A DNA stretch of 64,000 nt, taken from positions 3,720,001 to 3,784,000 of the forward strand of contig JAHWDD010000005.1 in the NCBI GenBank assembly GCA_023897205.1. Reading direction: 5' to 3'. Below are positions 22,177 to 34,089 of the stretch, piece after piece. The notes beneath the pieces were generated by a model. It was given only the letters and a program-made list of their open reading frames with translations. It did not search any database and was not told where the DNA came from. The position numbers were made by a program, and so were the translations under genes. Numbering within the stretch: the stretch's first letter is position 1; every line of letters begins with the position of its first letter. The DNA comes from Exophiala sp. HKRS030 (Eukaryota; Ascomycota; Eurotiomycetes; Chaetothyriales; Herpotrichiellaceae).

Positions 22177-25100
22177 ATAGTGGACATTTGCATTGTGAGG
22201 TGACCGATGATTAGGGTTTTGGCTTGAAGACAAGAAGCAAGATGCAGTAGATTGGCATACTGGTCATTTCCGTTGCCGATAAAATCGGTCTTGGATCTCC
22301 AAAATGCTCTGTAAGTATGTATCAACACAAACCTGTTTTGTCTGTAGCCACAAATTGTGGCGGCGTGGTCATGGGTTTTGTCGTCATCCAGGAATAGGAT
22401 ATCCGAGTTCTTCTGGCAGAGCAGACTCAGGAAGCACACTTGGTCTCGAAAAGTCTTTTTGACCCTCATCCCACGCCTCAATGCAATACCAGGAAACGCC
22501 GATCAAGCTGTTGGACCAAAATCGCAACCGTGCGGCGCCATTTGACACGATGATCGATCATCAGAGACTTTCTTGCAAGAATCTGACTGCCAAGGTTGTG
22601 ACAAACTGTGGCGCTTTTGCATCATGATGTTTCTGCATTGACCACGTTTCCACTGAGCCACCCCACAACTTTAGCATTCCTTGACACAGCGCATGGTCAA
22701 AGACGTTACTGCTCAACAGTCAACGTTCAGAACCCCAAGATTTTGAGAACTAGGCGCCGTTATAGGCACCGTTATATGTACCACACTCGCGACTAGCGGG
22801 TTCGTCTATTGATGACTCGACTGAAGATCCTGGAGCAACGTGGCCTTTCAACACCCTGCCAGCTAGGTTTTCCCAAAAGACGGGAAGTATGTGTAGGGAG
22901 AACGGGAGAACGGAGCATGGAGTACAGAGGTACTTTGCAGAACGTGGGAATGATCCGTGCAGAGTCACAAATGAACAAGATCTGCGAAAAAGGTGTGTGT
23001 GCCCTGGCCCGCTGGGGAATCTGTGCACCTGGGGTGACTGAAGTCTCCCACAGTCTCCATCCATGGGATCATCTCTGGCCCGAACAGCATAGAGTTAAAG
23101 TTTCTTCAAGGGTGTGGGACAAATACCAGGTAGTTAGAGTTTACATGTCCGGAAAAGCGTGGGTGTTTGAAGCCCAGTTCTCGGTTCGCAGCGCTCACTC
23201 AGTGTTCAAGCCCTAATACTCACCTTGATTGTTGGGCGTCCCGTAGCTTCCTGCCGTTCCCAAAATCACCGGTTGCACCGGCGCGCGGAGGGAAAATGGT
23301 GGCGGTAGCATGTCTACAACTTGCAAGGGCCTCCGAAGAGCTTCGAAACGGCCAAAAACGCAAAAACCGGCATCAAGACTCCCGACGCCATGGGCCAACC
23401 CGTGAAATCCTTGGAGAATCGAAGGCGTTTCTGCCGATTAAGCATGGTGTCGCGCCTCTGAAAGATTACTTAAATTTCATCATCCAACGCATGTTTCGGT
23501 AATCCACAAGACGCCCTGCAATCACTCGGGTGGCCCTCAGGAGTCCATCCAGCTGCCGATATGGTTACTGCTTACCCGAAGTGATCGTCATTTAGGAAGA
23601 CGCTTAAGCGAAAAGATGGCTGTAGATGGCTGTTGGTCGGTGGTCCGGGGCCACTGTGCAAATGACCACGTTCTTCAGCCACCAAAGTAAGTATGTACTG
23701 TAAACAAGTACCAGTATCTCACATCTCACGTAGAAAAGGTCTTTTACAGTTTACATGACTGTTTGACCTCTGCATCCTTGGTAGTGCCATTGCGCATCAA
23801 AGCCTACCACAATAATAAAGGTGGCTGATTGTGCCATGCTTAGTCCGATGAGTTCTTGAGTTCCGGGCGCCACACAAGGACCAGGCGTTTGTCCACATGC
23901 TTAGCGTGCCAAAACCCGAAATCAGCTCAAAAGACCAGGAGGTCAAGGTGGGTACATGGCGGGTGCCACAATCTGGCTGTCTTTGTCGCCTCCAGATATC
24001 AGATCGCAATTTTGCATGAAACATAACTTGTGCATTATAAGGACTTACTTGACAGATGCAAGATGGGTTGTGCCTTCGGGAGGGTCAGGACGCACGACTC
24101 AGCATGAACGCCATACTCCACAACGAGACCAGACGGTGAGCCATGGCGATACTGACCTTCCAAATGAGGCTCCGCGTTAATGTCGAGTTGTCAAGAATCA
24201 ACATTGATCCTTGAATGCACCTTGGCGTAACCGAAACCAAGGATAAGCGAAGATCAAATCCTGTGACTTGCTTCATCAACCGGAAACCCACCGGGAGCTA
24301 CGATTCGACGGTGGATTTCCCCTGAGGTTTGCTCTACGGAGTATTTCAACATGGAGCTTTCGGAGGGTCGCAGATCTTGAACGTGTGATCCCGGCCCATG
24401 TTTTGCGTGTTTTGCGTGTTTCGCCTGACTGACCTGGTTCCCCTTGTCGCATCCGGTGTTGGTGTCTCTCAGCGTGGAATTCTCCAGAACAGCAAACCAT
24501 GCTGTTCTATTACCGGCCATATAAAAAGAAGAATGATAATGATAATTCAGACGATGCATCCCTGCCTCGGCCTGATATTAATAGTATGTTTCGCGTAGTG
24601 AGTCGGAAGTCGTTTCGTCGAGATGCCTCTTCGTGGGCCTAGTCTGATGCTCCCTCCAGTGCTATTGCTATTTCAAGGAGAGTTGTCAAGCGAGGTCGAC
24701 AAGGTCAACCATTGAAACGCAATTCCAGCAAAGACATTGCATTGCGGGTTAGGAGTTCTGTTGAGCCACAGTGCTGGTTAGGCCTCTTCTTACGGGCCAT
24801 GACGAGGCGTGATTTCTGATTGGCGGTCAAAGAATAGAGGGTCCTGGGACATATTAGTTGGTGTCAGACGAAATTAATGATTTTTCAGTGGTCAAGTAAT
24901 ATTGTGGGCAATGCACGGCAATGTTAGTCGTTGGATTAGTGGGTTCTGGAAAAGGCAGTGGCCTGGGACCTTTGGCGGATCCGAGATTCAGTGTCTGGGT
25001 GTCAAGGTATCAGCTTGAACCTCAAGTGACAAAAATAATGATAATGATATCAGTTGATGGCGTTGACGGAGGATGAGGTGATAACCATGCACCCTACCTC

Positions 25101-28100
25101 GTCATCAGGTGGGCGGCGAAGCCACGAGGAAGTGAACATTTGTTGAAGTGACTTCTGTTTTCATGTTCTCGTTCACAGTCACGTACGGCGTACCACAGTC
25201 CCTGGTTTGCAAAGACAATGTCACCGAGAAGTTGAGTGAGTGCTTTACCACGGTTTGTTCTGTACTCCGGACTCCGTACTCTACTCACTCGTGCTCACTG
25301 TACTCCGTACATGACAGATCAAACGCAATGAACCAAGTGTGGATGGTGCTTGCCCTGATTAGGACTAGCCCTGATCGGCATTCCAATGACCGGATCTGGA
25401 GACAGCGCCGGACCACAGATGGCCAAGTTCATGTCCACCAGAATGACACTACTGGCTACTAGTCTCGTAGGTGCTAGTCTCCTTCACTGAAGGTCGATAC
25501 TGTCCGGAGGAGTAGTGAATCGGTGATTCACTGTCGTAGTGCAGGCCCGGATCTAAGACCAGAAATGGCATAGCTTGGTGATCAAGTGGAGCTTGCCACT
25601 AGGCGGGGACTGGAACGCGGTGGAAAGCGCAACCAACTCACAGAAACGGGCAAGAGCGAGCTAGGATCTGGGTTGATCGAACCATCCAGTCAAAACTGCG
25701 GAAACTTGGAAGCCTGAAGCAGATTCGATGTGAGTTGTTTGTCATATTGTTCCTAGTATACTGTGATGTATGTGCTGTCTTTATGATGAGTCCCAATTGT
25801 TGTCGCGGAGATGGGTTTCGAATGCAGATGCGGCCGAGGATAAGCAGATGTGCCCGGACAGCCAGGCTCACAGAGGGGCCGGTGTTGTGTGCACGCTTTT
25901 CTCTGACCAACCAGTCTAATAATGATGGTGCCTGAGAATGATGGGATGGTTGCGGAAAATGCTCGTATATTGGAGTGGGACCGCACGGAGCTCAGGGACC
26001 ACAGGGACCTCAGATGCTCCGAGTGAATATGGTTGAATTATATGATTGGATGGAACTAGAGTATTTACGAAGTTGACCAACCCTTGGAAATAGTGTGCCG
26101 ATGTGTCAAGGGCCAAACTCCAAAGGTACGGCGCTCTGGGAGTGTGGATGTCGTCGAATCGCTTAGATGTTGACGACGACGCGCGGTTGGAATTTGGTCG
26201 GAAAAGGCAGTTACACGAAGAACAAAGTTAAGGGAAATGCGAAGTGAGGTGTGAGGTATGAGGTGGGAGGTGGGAGGTGTAGAGTGTGAGCCTTGGGTCG
26301 ATTTGGCTGTTACTCGACGAGGTCTAAGTTTGGCTCAAGGTGCCGCAAACTCTCTGCACCATGCGAGGTTGGCGTGGGTAACCAGTAAGCTGTGGAAGTT
26401 CGTTGACGTTGACGGGCGGTACTGGGAACCTACAGAGTCCGGAGTACAGGATACAACGTGACAAGCTGTGGTAGACTCGGAGGACACAGGACTGAGAAGA
26501 AGGTACTTGTACAGAGTACTTGGGGTCGCCTGTCGCGCCTGTACCACGTAGAGTCGACGCTTGAGGGCACCCAAGAGGGCTGAGGGCGAGTGCAATGGCC
26601 AGCAATGGCCAGCAATGACTAGCCAGTGGTTAGTGATTAGTGGTTAGTGGTTAATGGTTAGTGGGATTAATTGCCACAAGCCAGTGCTGCGGGCCCGGCC
26701 TCTTGCAGAGAGTTGAGCATGGCCACCCTGGCTTGTGATCGCCGGCACCGTTGGACGCCGGGGCAGCGCGTGTTTCGAAGTTGTCAGCCACTAAACTCTG
26801 GCGTTGACGACAGGAAATTGGCAGGGATCATCAATTACGCATGATGAATCCTGTCACGACGAACCTTAATGGTCGAGTAGTGTCCTTGGTCCGTCCAAAG
26901 ATACCCAGGCGCCAGGGTGTGCAAGTGCCAGAGTGCCAGGGTGCCAGGGCGAGGCTAGTGTAATGCATGAGCATGACCCATGGCGCGTTGGCCTATGGCA
27001 CTGGGGCACGGGACCACCAGACCAATCAAGGCTGATGGTCGATGATGCTCCTTTAACTACCTGGGTACGTTGGAGAGCGTGAAGGCGCTCACTGGAAGCC
27101 ATGGGAATTGTTCACCGCACTCTGTGGGTAGGAAATGCCATGATTACTTTGCTGATCAAGCGCAGACAAAATGCTGAATGTCGGTGTGGCGGAATTGATG
27201 AGACCTCGTGGCAAAGCAGATGGTTGCGGCAGAGAATTCCTTGGAAGCCTGAGTGAGTTCTCTACTCCGTATACTCTGTACTCTGCAGCCGGTAAACATG
27301 GCTTATCATTAAGCGCCTTTGGGCTATCCGCCCATCAGAAATAGGCATTGAGTTAGTTGGGTGGGTTTAACGAGATCAGAGATGCCTTCTATGCACGGAG
27401 ATTTGGTAGCCGGTCGCTCACCAAGTGCCGCACAGTGGTCAGGGAAATTGTTGACTGTTTTTGGCCCATGTGTGGACATGACAGGGAGGGAAGATATTGG
27501 ATTTCTGTCTTTCGCGTGTGTGCGTGATAGTGATCACAATCAGAGTAGTCGTAATAGTAATTTTACATGGCCATTCGAGGTATATACATTAGTTGTGAGA
27601 AGATGAGGATGGTGGTGGTGGTATAGTGGACGGAGTAGCCTCTGCAGTGAGTGGCCCCGGAGGCCCCTAGGAGGCTAGGGAGCTGGGGGAGGCACGGGAA
27701 GCCACTGGGAGGATGGCAGGGTTGTGGGGGTGGTACGGTGGTAAGTGTGGTAGTGTGGTAGTTACCGTAGCTAAGGACGGTAGTTAATAGTTAGTACTAG
27801 GCACCTACTAGGTAGTTTAGAGTTAATCATTCATGGCAGCGCGGCTCGACGTTTGGCACTCTCGCATATGCTCACCCTGCATAATACATACTGTACGGAG
27901 TATGTTGATTCCCACAACAATTTGGGACTTTGTTAATCCTGGAAATTATCTGGATCCATCTTTGACGACCGAAGATCAACTTGGGTACGGAGTATGTGCA
28001 TGTGACAATTTATGATAGATACCACCTTGCTATGTACTCTGTCGTCGGTTCACAGTACTGTCCAGTACTTGGTAGTCCAAGGTAGTTGTAGCGTGTTTGG

Positions 28101-28630
28101 TGTACTAAGACCAAGGTGCTAAGGTGCTAAGGTGCTAAGGGACTAACTTAGGTGCTTAGGCTACGGAGTTCCCAGGTACTGGAGTTCTGTATCCCCGGCA
28201 CCTGGCACCTGGCACCTGACAGGCACTGTCCTGTCCTGTCCTGTGTGTACTCGGTATTGTGTATACTACGGAGTACAAAGGCTTTTCACGACTCCACACC
28301 TATCAATCGGCACGCGACAAGCGCTCGTCTCTTGTTTAATGTTGACTGTTTAACTTCAACCTCGAGTCTCCATTCTCCAGTCTCCAGTCTCCAGTGTTCA
28401 GTGTCCGGCTGTCAAATCTTGAAGCTTCCACCCGATCGCCCTTGTCCCTTGATCTTGCGCTGGCAGCCTGCGTGCCTGCCTTTCCTTTTTGGCTGCGTGC
28501 TAAGTGCTTCATCTGGTCTCTTCCTTCCCCTTGCCCTTCCCCTGCCTGCTAGGTGCCTACTTTGGTGCCTGCTACTGACGGTACCAACGGCCTTTCAACG
28601 CCTTGCGACGCCGTGCCTGCCGTTTACGCC
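22177..28630. other. Gene-poor spacer rich in short repeats
   Basis: About 6.5 kb without a recognisable gene. Open frames here (for example 22809-23216 plus and 22149-22481 minus) have no domain and overlap on both strands. Short tandem repeats recur: GGCCAGCAAT and GTGGTTAGT words at 26594-26665, GTGCCAGG words at 26900-26950, GGTGCTAA three times at 28110-28140, and CACCTGG and TGTCC triplets at 28195-28225. Six exact TACGGAGTA/TACTCCGTA words occur (24335, 25301, 27263, 27894, 27986, 28267). The base composition does not show the RIP bias of the neighbouring transposon. Confidence 0.6.
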
Positions 28631-29235
28631 ATGGCTGGCAAGAAGCGCGTCGTTGATTCGGACAAGGTAGCCGCAAAGAATCCGACAAGGCAATCCCTGG
28701 CAGGCGCTTCCTCCAACATCAACAGCAACAGCAACAACAACAACAACAACAACAACAACAGAAACACCAGCACCAGCACCAACACCAACGGCGACATCAT
28801 CTCGAGCAACAAGAATCCCAACGCCAGGACCAAGAACAACAATGCCAACAACAATGGCTCTCAAGGTCTTCCTCTACCATATACTTCATTCCCTACCAAC
28901 TCACCCAATCCGCTTCACAGCCCTTACCAGTTCTCTCAACCTGGACCTGGATCTGGATCTGGACATGTCACTATTCCGACCTCACAACAATCGCAATCGC
29001 CCTCGCAATCGCAGCCGCTGACTACTACTCCTACGACCACCACCAACACCAAGTCTAAGCGACCATCAACAGCCTCTTCGACGCAGCAGCTCACTGGCCG
29101 ACCGACGACGTTATTACAAGAACAAGCTCTTGCTGTTGCTCCAGGCTCCGTCATTGGCTCCATTCCGAGCGTGAGAAGCCCTGACCCTGGCTCTGGCCCC
29201 AGTGCTAATGCTGGTCTTGGGCCTGGAAATCGCCA
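28631..29235 (+). CDS. Possible distal first exon of the DUF8032-type gene
   Basis: An open frame from the methionine at 28631 (MAGKKRVVDSDKVAAKNP) encodes about 201 low-complexity residues with Asn, Ser, Thr and Gln tracts. It ends at a good donor, CAT|GTAAGC. The downstream gene's proposed start, ATGCAG|CATCGC, could equally be a 3' splice site preceded by a TTCTAA branch-like word. Both sides are in phase 0, so splicing would fuse this exon to the regulator through an intron of about 2.3 kb, which is very long for a fungus. It may instead be leader sequence with chance coding. RNA evidence is needed to choose. Confidence 0.3.
28721..28762 (+). repeat. (AAC)n microsatellite encoding an Asn run
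   Basis: A pure run of CAA/AAC triplets, read as Asn in the candidate exon at 28631-29235. Confidence 0.85.
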
Positions 29236-31530
29236 TGTAAGCCAAACACCCGCCCTGTTATTTCCTCTTGTTCCTGCCCATGCCTGTGCCCGTGCCCATG
29301 CAATACCATGCCATACCATCCCCCCCACTTCCTTGTTTTTCTCGACGCCGCCTTTTCTCCTCGTCTTCCCACACTCGCCGTTGAAGCTTTTTTGGGTTGC
29401 CGTTGAAAAGACCCAATGCCCGCACATGCCGCCCTGGTCACTATCCAGGATGACTGGTGGGCACTGGTGGACACTGGTGGACTCTGCATCCTGACCTCCT
29501 TGGCGCTCCTGGCTCTCGCTAGCTCTTCTAGCTCTCGTCGCTCTCGTCGCTCTCACACGTTGCATTCTCTCCTGGCCGACAAACCCTGGCTTTTGGTCCT
29601 GGACTCCTGGCCTAGCCATGGGTCCGCGTCCCAGTCCTGGTCCTGGTGCTGGTCCAAACCCCGATCTCGTCTTGTCTTGTCTTGCACTATGATTGCCCAC
29701 TGAATCTCGCCTCTGAGCTGGACGACCGGCTCCTGTTCCCGTCGTGTCCTCGCGCAGAATCAGAGATGCGAGACCCTGGGCCTTGCTCTTGCAAACACTG
29801 CTAGACACCCTCACTCTCGAGGCTTGACTCTTTGAATCTTGCCCTTGGGACTTTCGAAGTCTTGTGCTTGGGTCCTGCGTCCTGAATCCTGCATTCTGAT
29901 TCCCCCCCTTCTCCCCTTCTCCCTCCTACCGTCCGACTCCTGCTCCTCCTCTCCCTCCCCCATGCCACTGCATCAAGTGCATCAATCACACATCAGTGGG
30001 CCCAGTGGCAGCCACCCAAGACGCTCGGACCATTTTACGATCCACTCGTGATCCGCCCGCCATCCACTGTCCATCATCCCATCATCCCATCATCCACCCT
30101 CGACCATCTTGTATCCACCGATCCACTGGATGCCACTCAATGCCACTCCCTGGCAATCCCAAGCCAGTCCTTTCTCTCTTTTCCTCGTTCCCACTCGCTG
30201 CCGGTCAATCCCAGTCCGTTGATGCTCGCCCCAGTTCCATGTTTTCAAGCTCCCGCAACCATGGCCCACTTGATTGCAAACTGCCAGTTTCGAAAATCTC
30301 GAATCCACCTACCATTTCACTCTGCCCTTGCCCTCGGCTTTTTTGTATTATTCTACTTCCTGCAGTCGCCAAAACTTGTTCTCTTCGACAACCCTTTCAG
30401 TGCCTCACTCCTCCCAGAGCACGCACGCACTCACTCACTCACTGCAGGACTGCTGCTGAACTGCTCCTCTTGACCCTTCTGCCTCTCCAAACTGCACCGC
30501 CACGTCTGACGTGCCCATTTTCCTCCCGACCACCTTCCCTCAACCCTCTTCTATCATTCTCCGCCGCAAACACATTGTCTGTAATCAACCCAACTCTATA
30601 CCGACCTACCCTACGCTACACTCACTACCTTGCAAATCCTCTCGTCTTCCTACAAAGGACTGCCTATTCCCTGCCCCTTCCCCAGCCAGTCCCTTCATTC
30701 GCAATCCATCAAACTTCCATCAACTGGCTCACGCTGCGGCTACAATTCTAGTACATGGTATGCACGCTTGCTTTGCTTGACCTTGCCTTGGTTCCCTTTC
30801 CCTGTCCCCATCCCCGTCCCCGTCCACCTCCCCGTCCCCTGTCAGATTACTTCTCCAACCCACAATTTGTGGCTGCTTCGCCGCTTATCACATGCCCGCC
30901 TTGACCCCTCTAATACCATTCATCAATTGTTTCAGACATCAATCAAGTCATCCTGCGCTTGATTGAATGCTTCAGCCCGGTATTAAGATCTTGCTTGTTC
31001 GCTGGATTGCATCCTGGTTGACCTGCCTGTCCTTTGTTGCTCGAGAACGAGACCTCGACCTCGTTCCCTTCACCATCTGCCAGCAATCCTTTTCTTTGCC
31101 AATGAGACTCCCCGTCTTGCCCTTGACGCCAGACCCGACCACTTGTCGGAAAGATCCCTCGCCAACCCAGTACGCATGTTTGACCTTTCTGATTGCTTGC
31201 CATCAAGTCCCGCTGCCCATGTTAGCCGAATCATTGAGTTGCAGCCTCTCTCTCCGGCCTCTCCATGTCCGGCCTAGCAAGCCAAGCCTGACTTTTTGAC
31301 CCCGATCACCAATCCTTCACCTGGCATCACCATCACCATCACCTCCATCTCCACCTCCACCTCTGATCCTTCACCCATGACCAGGCTCATCCCTTCTACC
31401 ATTGTGTCTTTTCTGCACGCTGGCAACCCGTCAAATGCTTTTTACCTTTTGCCCACCTGACTGCATTGTGCAGTCCGTCGCGAATGCTGTCTGTCGACTC
31501 GAGCTCCAGTATACTGACACATACTTCTAA
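29236..31530 (+). other. Long pyrimidine-rich leader or promoter region
   Basis: About 2.3 kb with a strong C+T excess on the + strand, including CCATCATCC words near 30070, CCCCGTCC words near 30810 and CCACCTCCAT words near 31325. No conserved coding sequence was recognised; the many frames overlap each other. Fungal developmental regulators often have such long CT-rich promoters and transcribed leaders with upstream frames, which fits the regulator that follows. Confidence 0.5.
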
Positions 31531-34089
31531 ATGCAGCATCGCACAACACAACCCTATCAAAACGTTGCGCCTGTGCATCACGTACAGCAACCGCAATCCC
31601 AACCACAGTCCCGACCTCTGAGTACCAGCCAAACCGCCCACCAGCCGTACCCGTCTCCCAACGTCTACACCCCTCAAACAGGTCTCCAGTCGCCCTTTTT
31701 GAACAGCCAGCCCCAATTCCAGTCGCAACAAACACCCAGCGATCCGCCCACCTACTATTCCGCAAACCCAAGTCCACGGAGCCAGCAAGGCGGTCCGGCG
31801 CCATATTATCCCAACGGTAGGTCACCAGCAATTCGCCCATTTATTCTCCTTTGCACCCGGCACTGACGTGAACCAGAGAAGCAGGAACCTATGGCAACCA
31901 CAACAATGCAGAGGCCCTATCCTCCCATCTACAACGGCACGCCTCAGTCAAACTCCCCAGCCTCGGTCACATCGCCCCAAGCGCATGATCATGGCAGACC
32001 AATGTATGGTCAGCCCGGTGGTGGTCTGAATCAATCCCTCTATGGCTACCCACAGTATCAATCCCTCGGCCAGGTTCACCAATCAGCCTACGGCGGCCAT
32101 CATCCCCAAAGTCAGCAACATCAATTGTCCACCCAGCCAATGTTGCCATATTCCTCCAGCACCCCTCAGCTATCCCAGGGCCAGGTGGGCTCCCATCATT
32201 CCACCATATCGAGCAGCCCCCGGATGAAGTCAGAAGTAAGTCAGAGCTACCAACAGCCACCACAAGCCCGACCGGGTATGATGACTTCCCAAAGTCAACA
32301 TCACCCACAAAGTCAACCACAGCAACATTCGGGCCCCACTTCGCAGCCTGCCTCTCTTCAGCAACAGCAGCAGCATCATCATCAACAGCAACAGCAACAA
32401 CACCAACAGTCCCAGCCTCAGCAGCAACAGCAACAACAGCAGCAGCAACAACCACAACAGCAATCACCACCAGGTGTCCCACCCAATTCGAATGCCGCGC
32501 CTGGCCCAATACCCGCAACTACACCATTGGTTGTTCGCCAGGACGGCAATGGTGTCCAATGGATTGCGTTCGAGTATTCGAGGGATCGGGTCAAAATGGA
32601 ATACACTATCAGATGTGACGTCGAGTCGGTAAACGCGGATACTCTTTCACAAGAATTCAAATCGGAAAATTGTGTCTATCCACGAGCCTGTGTCCCCAAG
32701 GATCAGTACAAAGGGAACCGTTTGGCCTACGAAACCGATTGCAATCAAGTCGGCTGGGCATTGGCCGAATTGAATGCTTGTCTTCGTGGAAAACGCGGCC
32801 TGATCCAGCGTGCCGTCGACAGTTGGAGGAACAGCAACCAAGACCCTCGCTTGAGGAGTCGCCGTGTTCGGCGACAAGCCAAGATCAATACCCGAGCAAA
32901 GATGCCACCATCGACTGGAAGCCAAGGGCCCGGCTCGGCGAGCGCTCTATCGAGTGGACTTCCCGGTGCAAATACCATGCCTGCCCCGAGCGCCAGACCA
33001 CCTGGAACACTCTCGACAACACCAACACAAATTCTTCATCATCAGGATATTTCTCCCCCAGGCCACGACTCCGTTGGAGGTACGTTCACCCACCCATTGA
33101 GAAAATCACATTTCAATCGCAGGGGATCGTGTGAACTTCTGTCTCCACTCGTCCTGTCTTGGTAACTAGAGAAATAGCTAACAAGGATATAGCATCAGCT
33201 TACAATACAGCTCCTCACGGTTATCGTCAGCCAGCCGCTCCTCAGCACATGGCAAGCCCGAACGATATACGCCAAAGTCATGTCTTTCCAGGTTACCAAA
33301 CTTACCCAAGTGTGCCAACATCTCTCGCGCCATCCATGGCTCCCAATATGCAAGGAGGACTCCATCACCTAGGACGACCTGGCGGGCCAGCGGCGATGGT
33401 GTCCAAGGAGCAAGAAATCAAGGATGAAGAAGACAATGCCTTGTTTGGCCAACTCCCCCTGAAGGCAAACGGCGCAAATTTATCCTCGTGGAGGATACGC
33501 AAAAGAACGGTCGTGTACGGGTCAAAGTCACATTGGATCAGATCGAAATGAGCGAGATTCCGGACTCTTATCGAAAGCAAAATTCGGTGTATCCTCGTGC
33601 CTACTTTCCCGTCCAGATGCAGGAAGCCTCGGAAAGCACTAGGAACGATCGATTTACCGAGGAAGGAGCTGAAGTAGACGGGGGCTTACCCATCATCGGC
33701 AAGACTTCTGTTTCGGTCCCTACCAGCGACGGCGATGCGGAAGTCGATGTTCCACAAATCTCCAGAAGCAAGCGTGGCCGCGAACAAAAGGTCAACGAAT
33801 TAGGATATCGCATGGCCTGGGGACAAGGTAGAGTGTTTTCAGGACGCCCCATCTTCCTTGCCCGAGCTTGTAAGTTTGGCATATTCTCCTCTCACTAGAA
33901 AACTGCGAATTGACTTGCACCTTAGTGGATGCGTACCGAAGCAAACAACGCAGCGCTCTTCTGGCAGCCGGCCAGGACGAGTCAGCCATTCCTGCTCACC
34001 TTGAAGGTCGACCTGGAAAAAGGAGATGGCTAGAACGTACAAAGGCCCTGGACCATCCTATGACACCACCAACTACGACATCGGCCTGA
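31531..34089 (+). CDS. Glutamine-rich DUF8032-type regulatory protein, one frame break
   Basis: Four exons (31531-31816, 31877-33079, 33193-33869, 33926-34089) give about 776 residues once one missing base is allowed. The first 210 residues are Gln, Pro and Ser rich with a poly-Gln/His tract. A highly conserved domain follows: WIAFEYSRDRVKMEYTIRCD, then ENCVYPRACVPKDQYKGNRL and RAVDSWRNSNQDPRLRSRRV. A second conserved half contains FILVEDTQKNGRVRVKVTLD, IPDSYRKQNSVYPRAYFPVQ, and a C-terminal ELGYRMAWGQGRVFSGRP. This pairing is typical of a fungus-wide family annotated as DUF8032, with the look of a nuclear transcription regulator. Function is inferred from composition only. The frame changes between the two halves at about 33465-33482 with no usable splice sites, so a one-base error is likely. 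Confidence 0.8.
32361..32463 (+). repeat. CAG/CAA-rich tract coding poly-Gln/His
   Basis: A mixed CAG, CAA and CAT codon run inside the DUF8032-type gene, encoding nearly uninterrupted Gln with His. Length variation between strains is likely. Confidence 0.85.

Noticed and set aside
19806..22180. TTAA target-site duplication
   Set aside because: Neither flank of the inverted repeats carries TTAA, so no duplication can be claimed.
22809..23216. 135-codon plus-strand frame in the gene-poor island
   Set aside because: No recognisable motif, and frames of this length are expected by chance in 6 kb of GC-balanced sequence.
28936..29814. 292-codon minus-strand frame
   Set aside because: It is the reverse reading of low-complexity CT-rich sequence; composition (Gly, Arg, Gln) follows from the repeat and no domain is present.
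33465..33482. Intron explaining the frame change in the DUF8032-type gene
   Set aside because: No donor/acceptor pair nearby has the required phase without deleting the conserved FILVED segment.
31531..34089. Velvet-family regulator
   Set aside because: The Gln-rich layout suggested it at first, but the conserved blocks (SRDRVKMEYTIRCDVES and NSNQDPRLRSRRVRR) are those of the DUF8032-type family, not the velvet fold.
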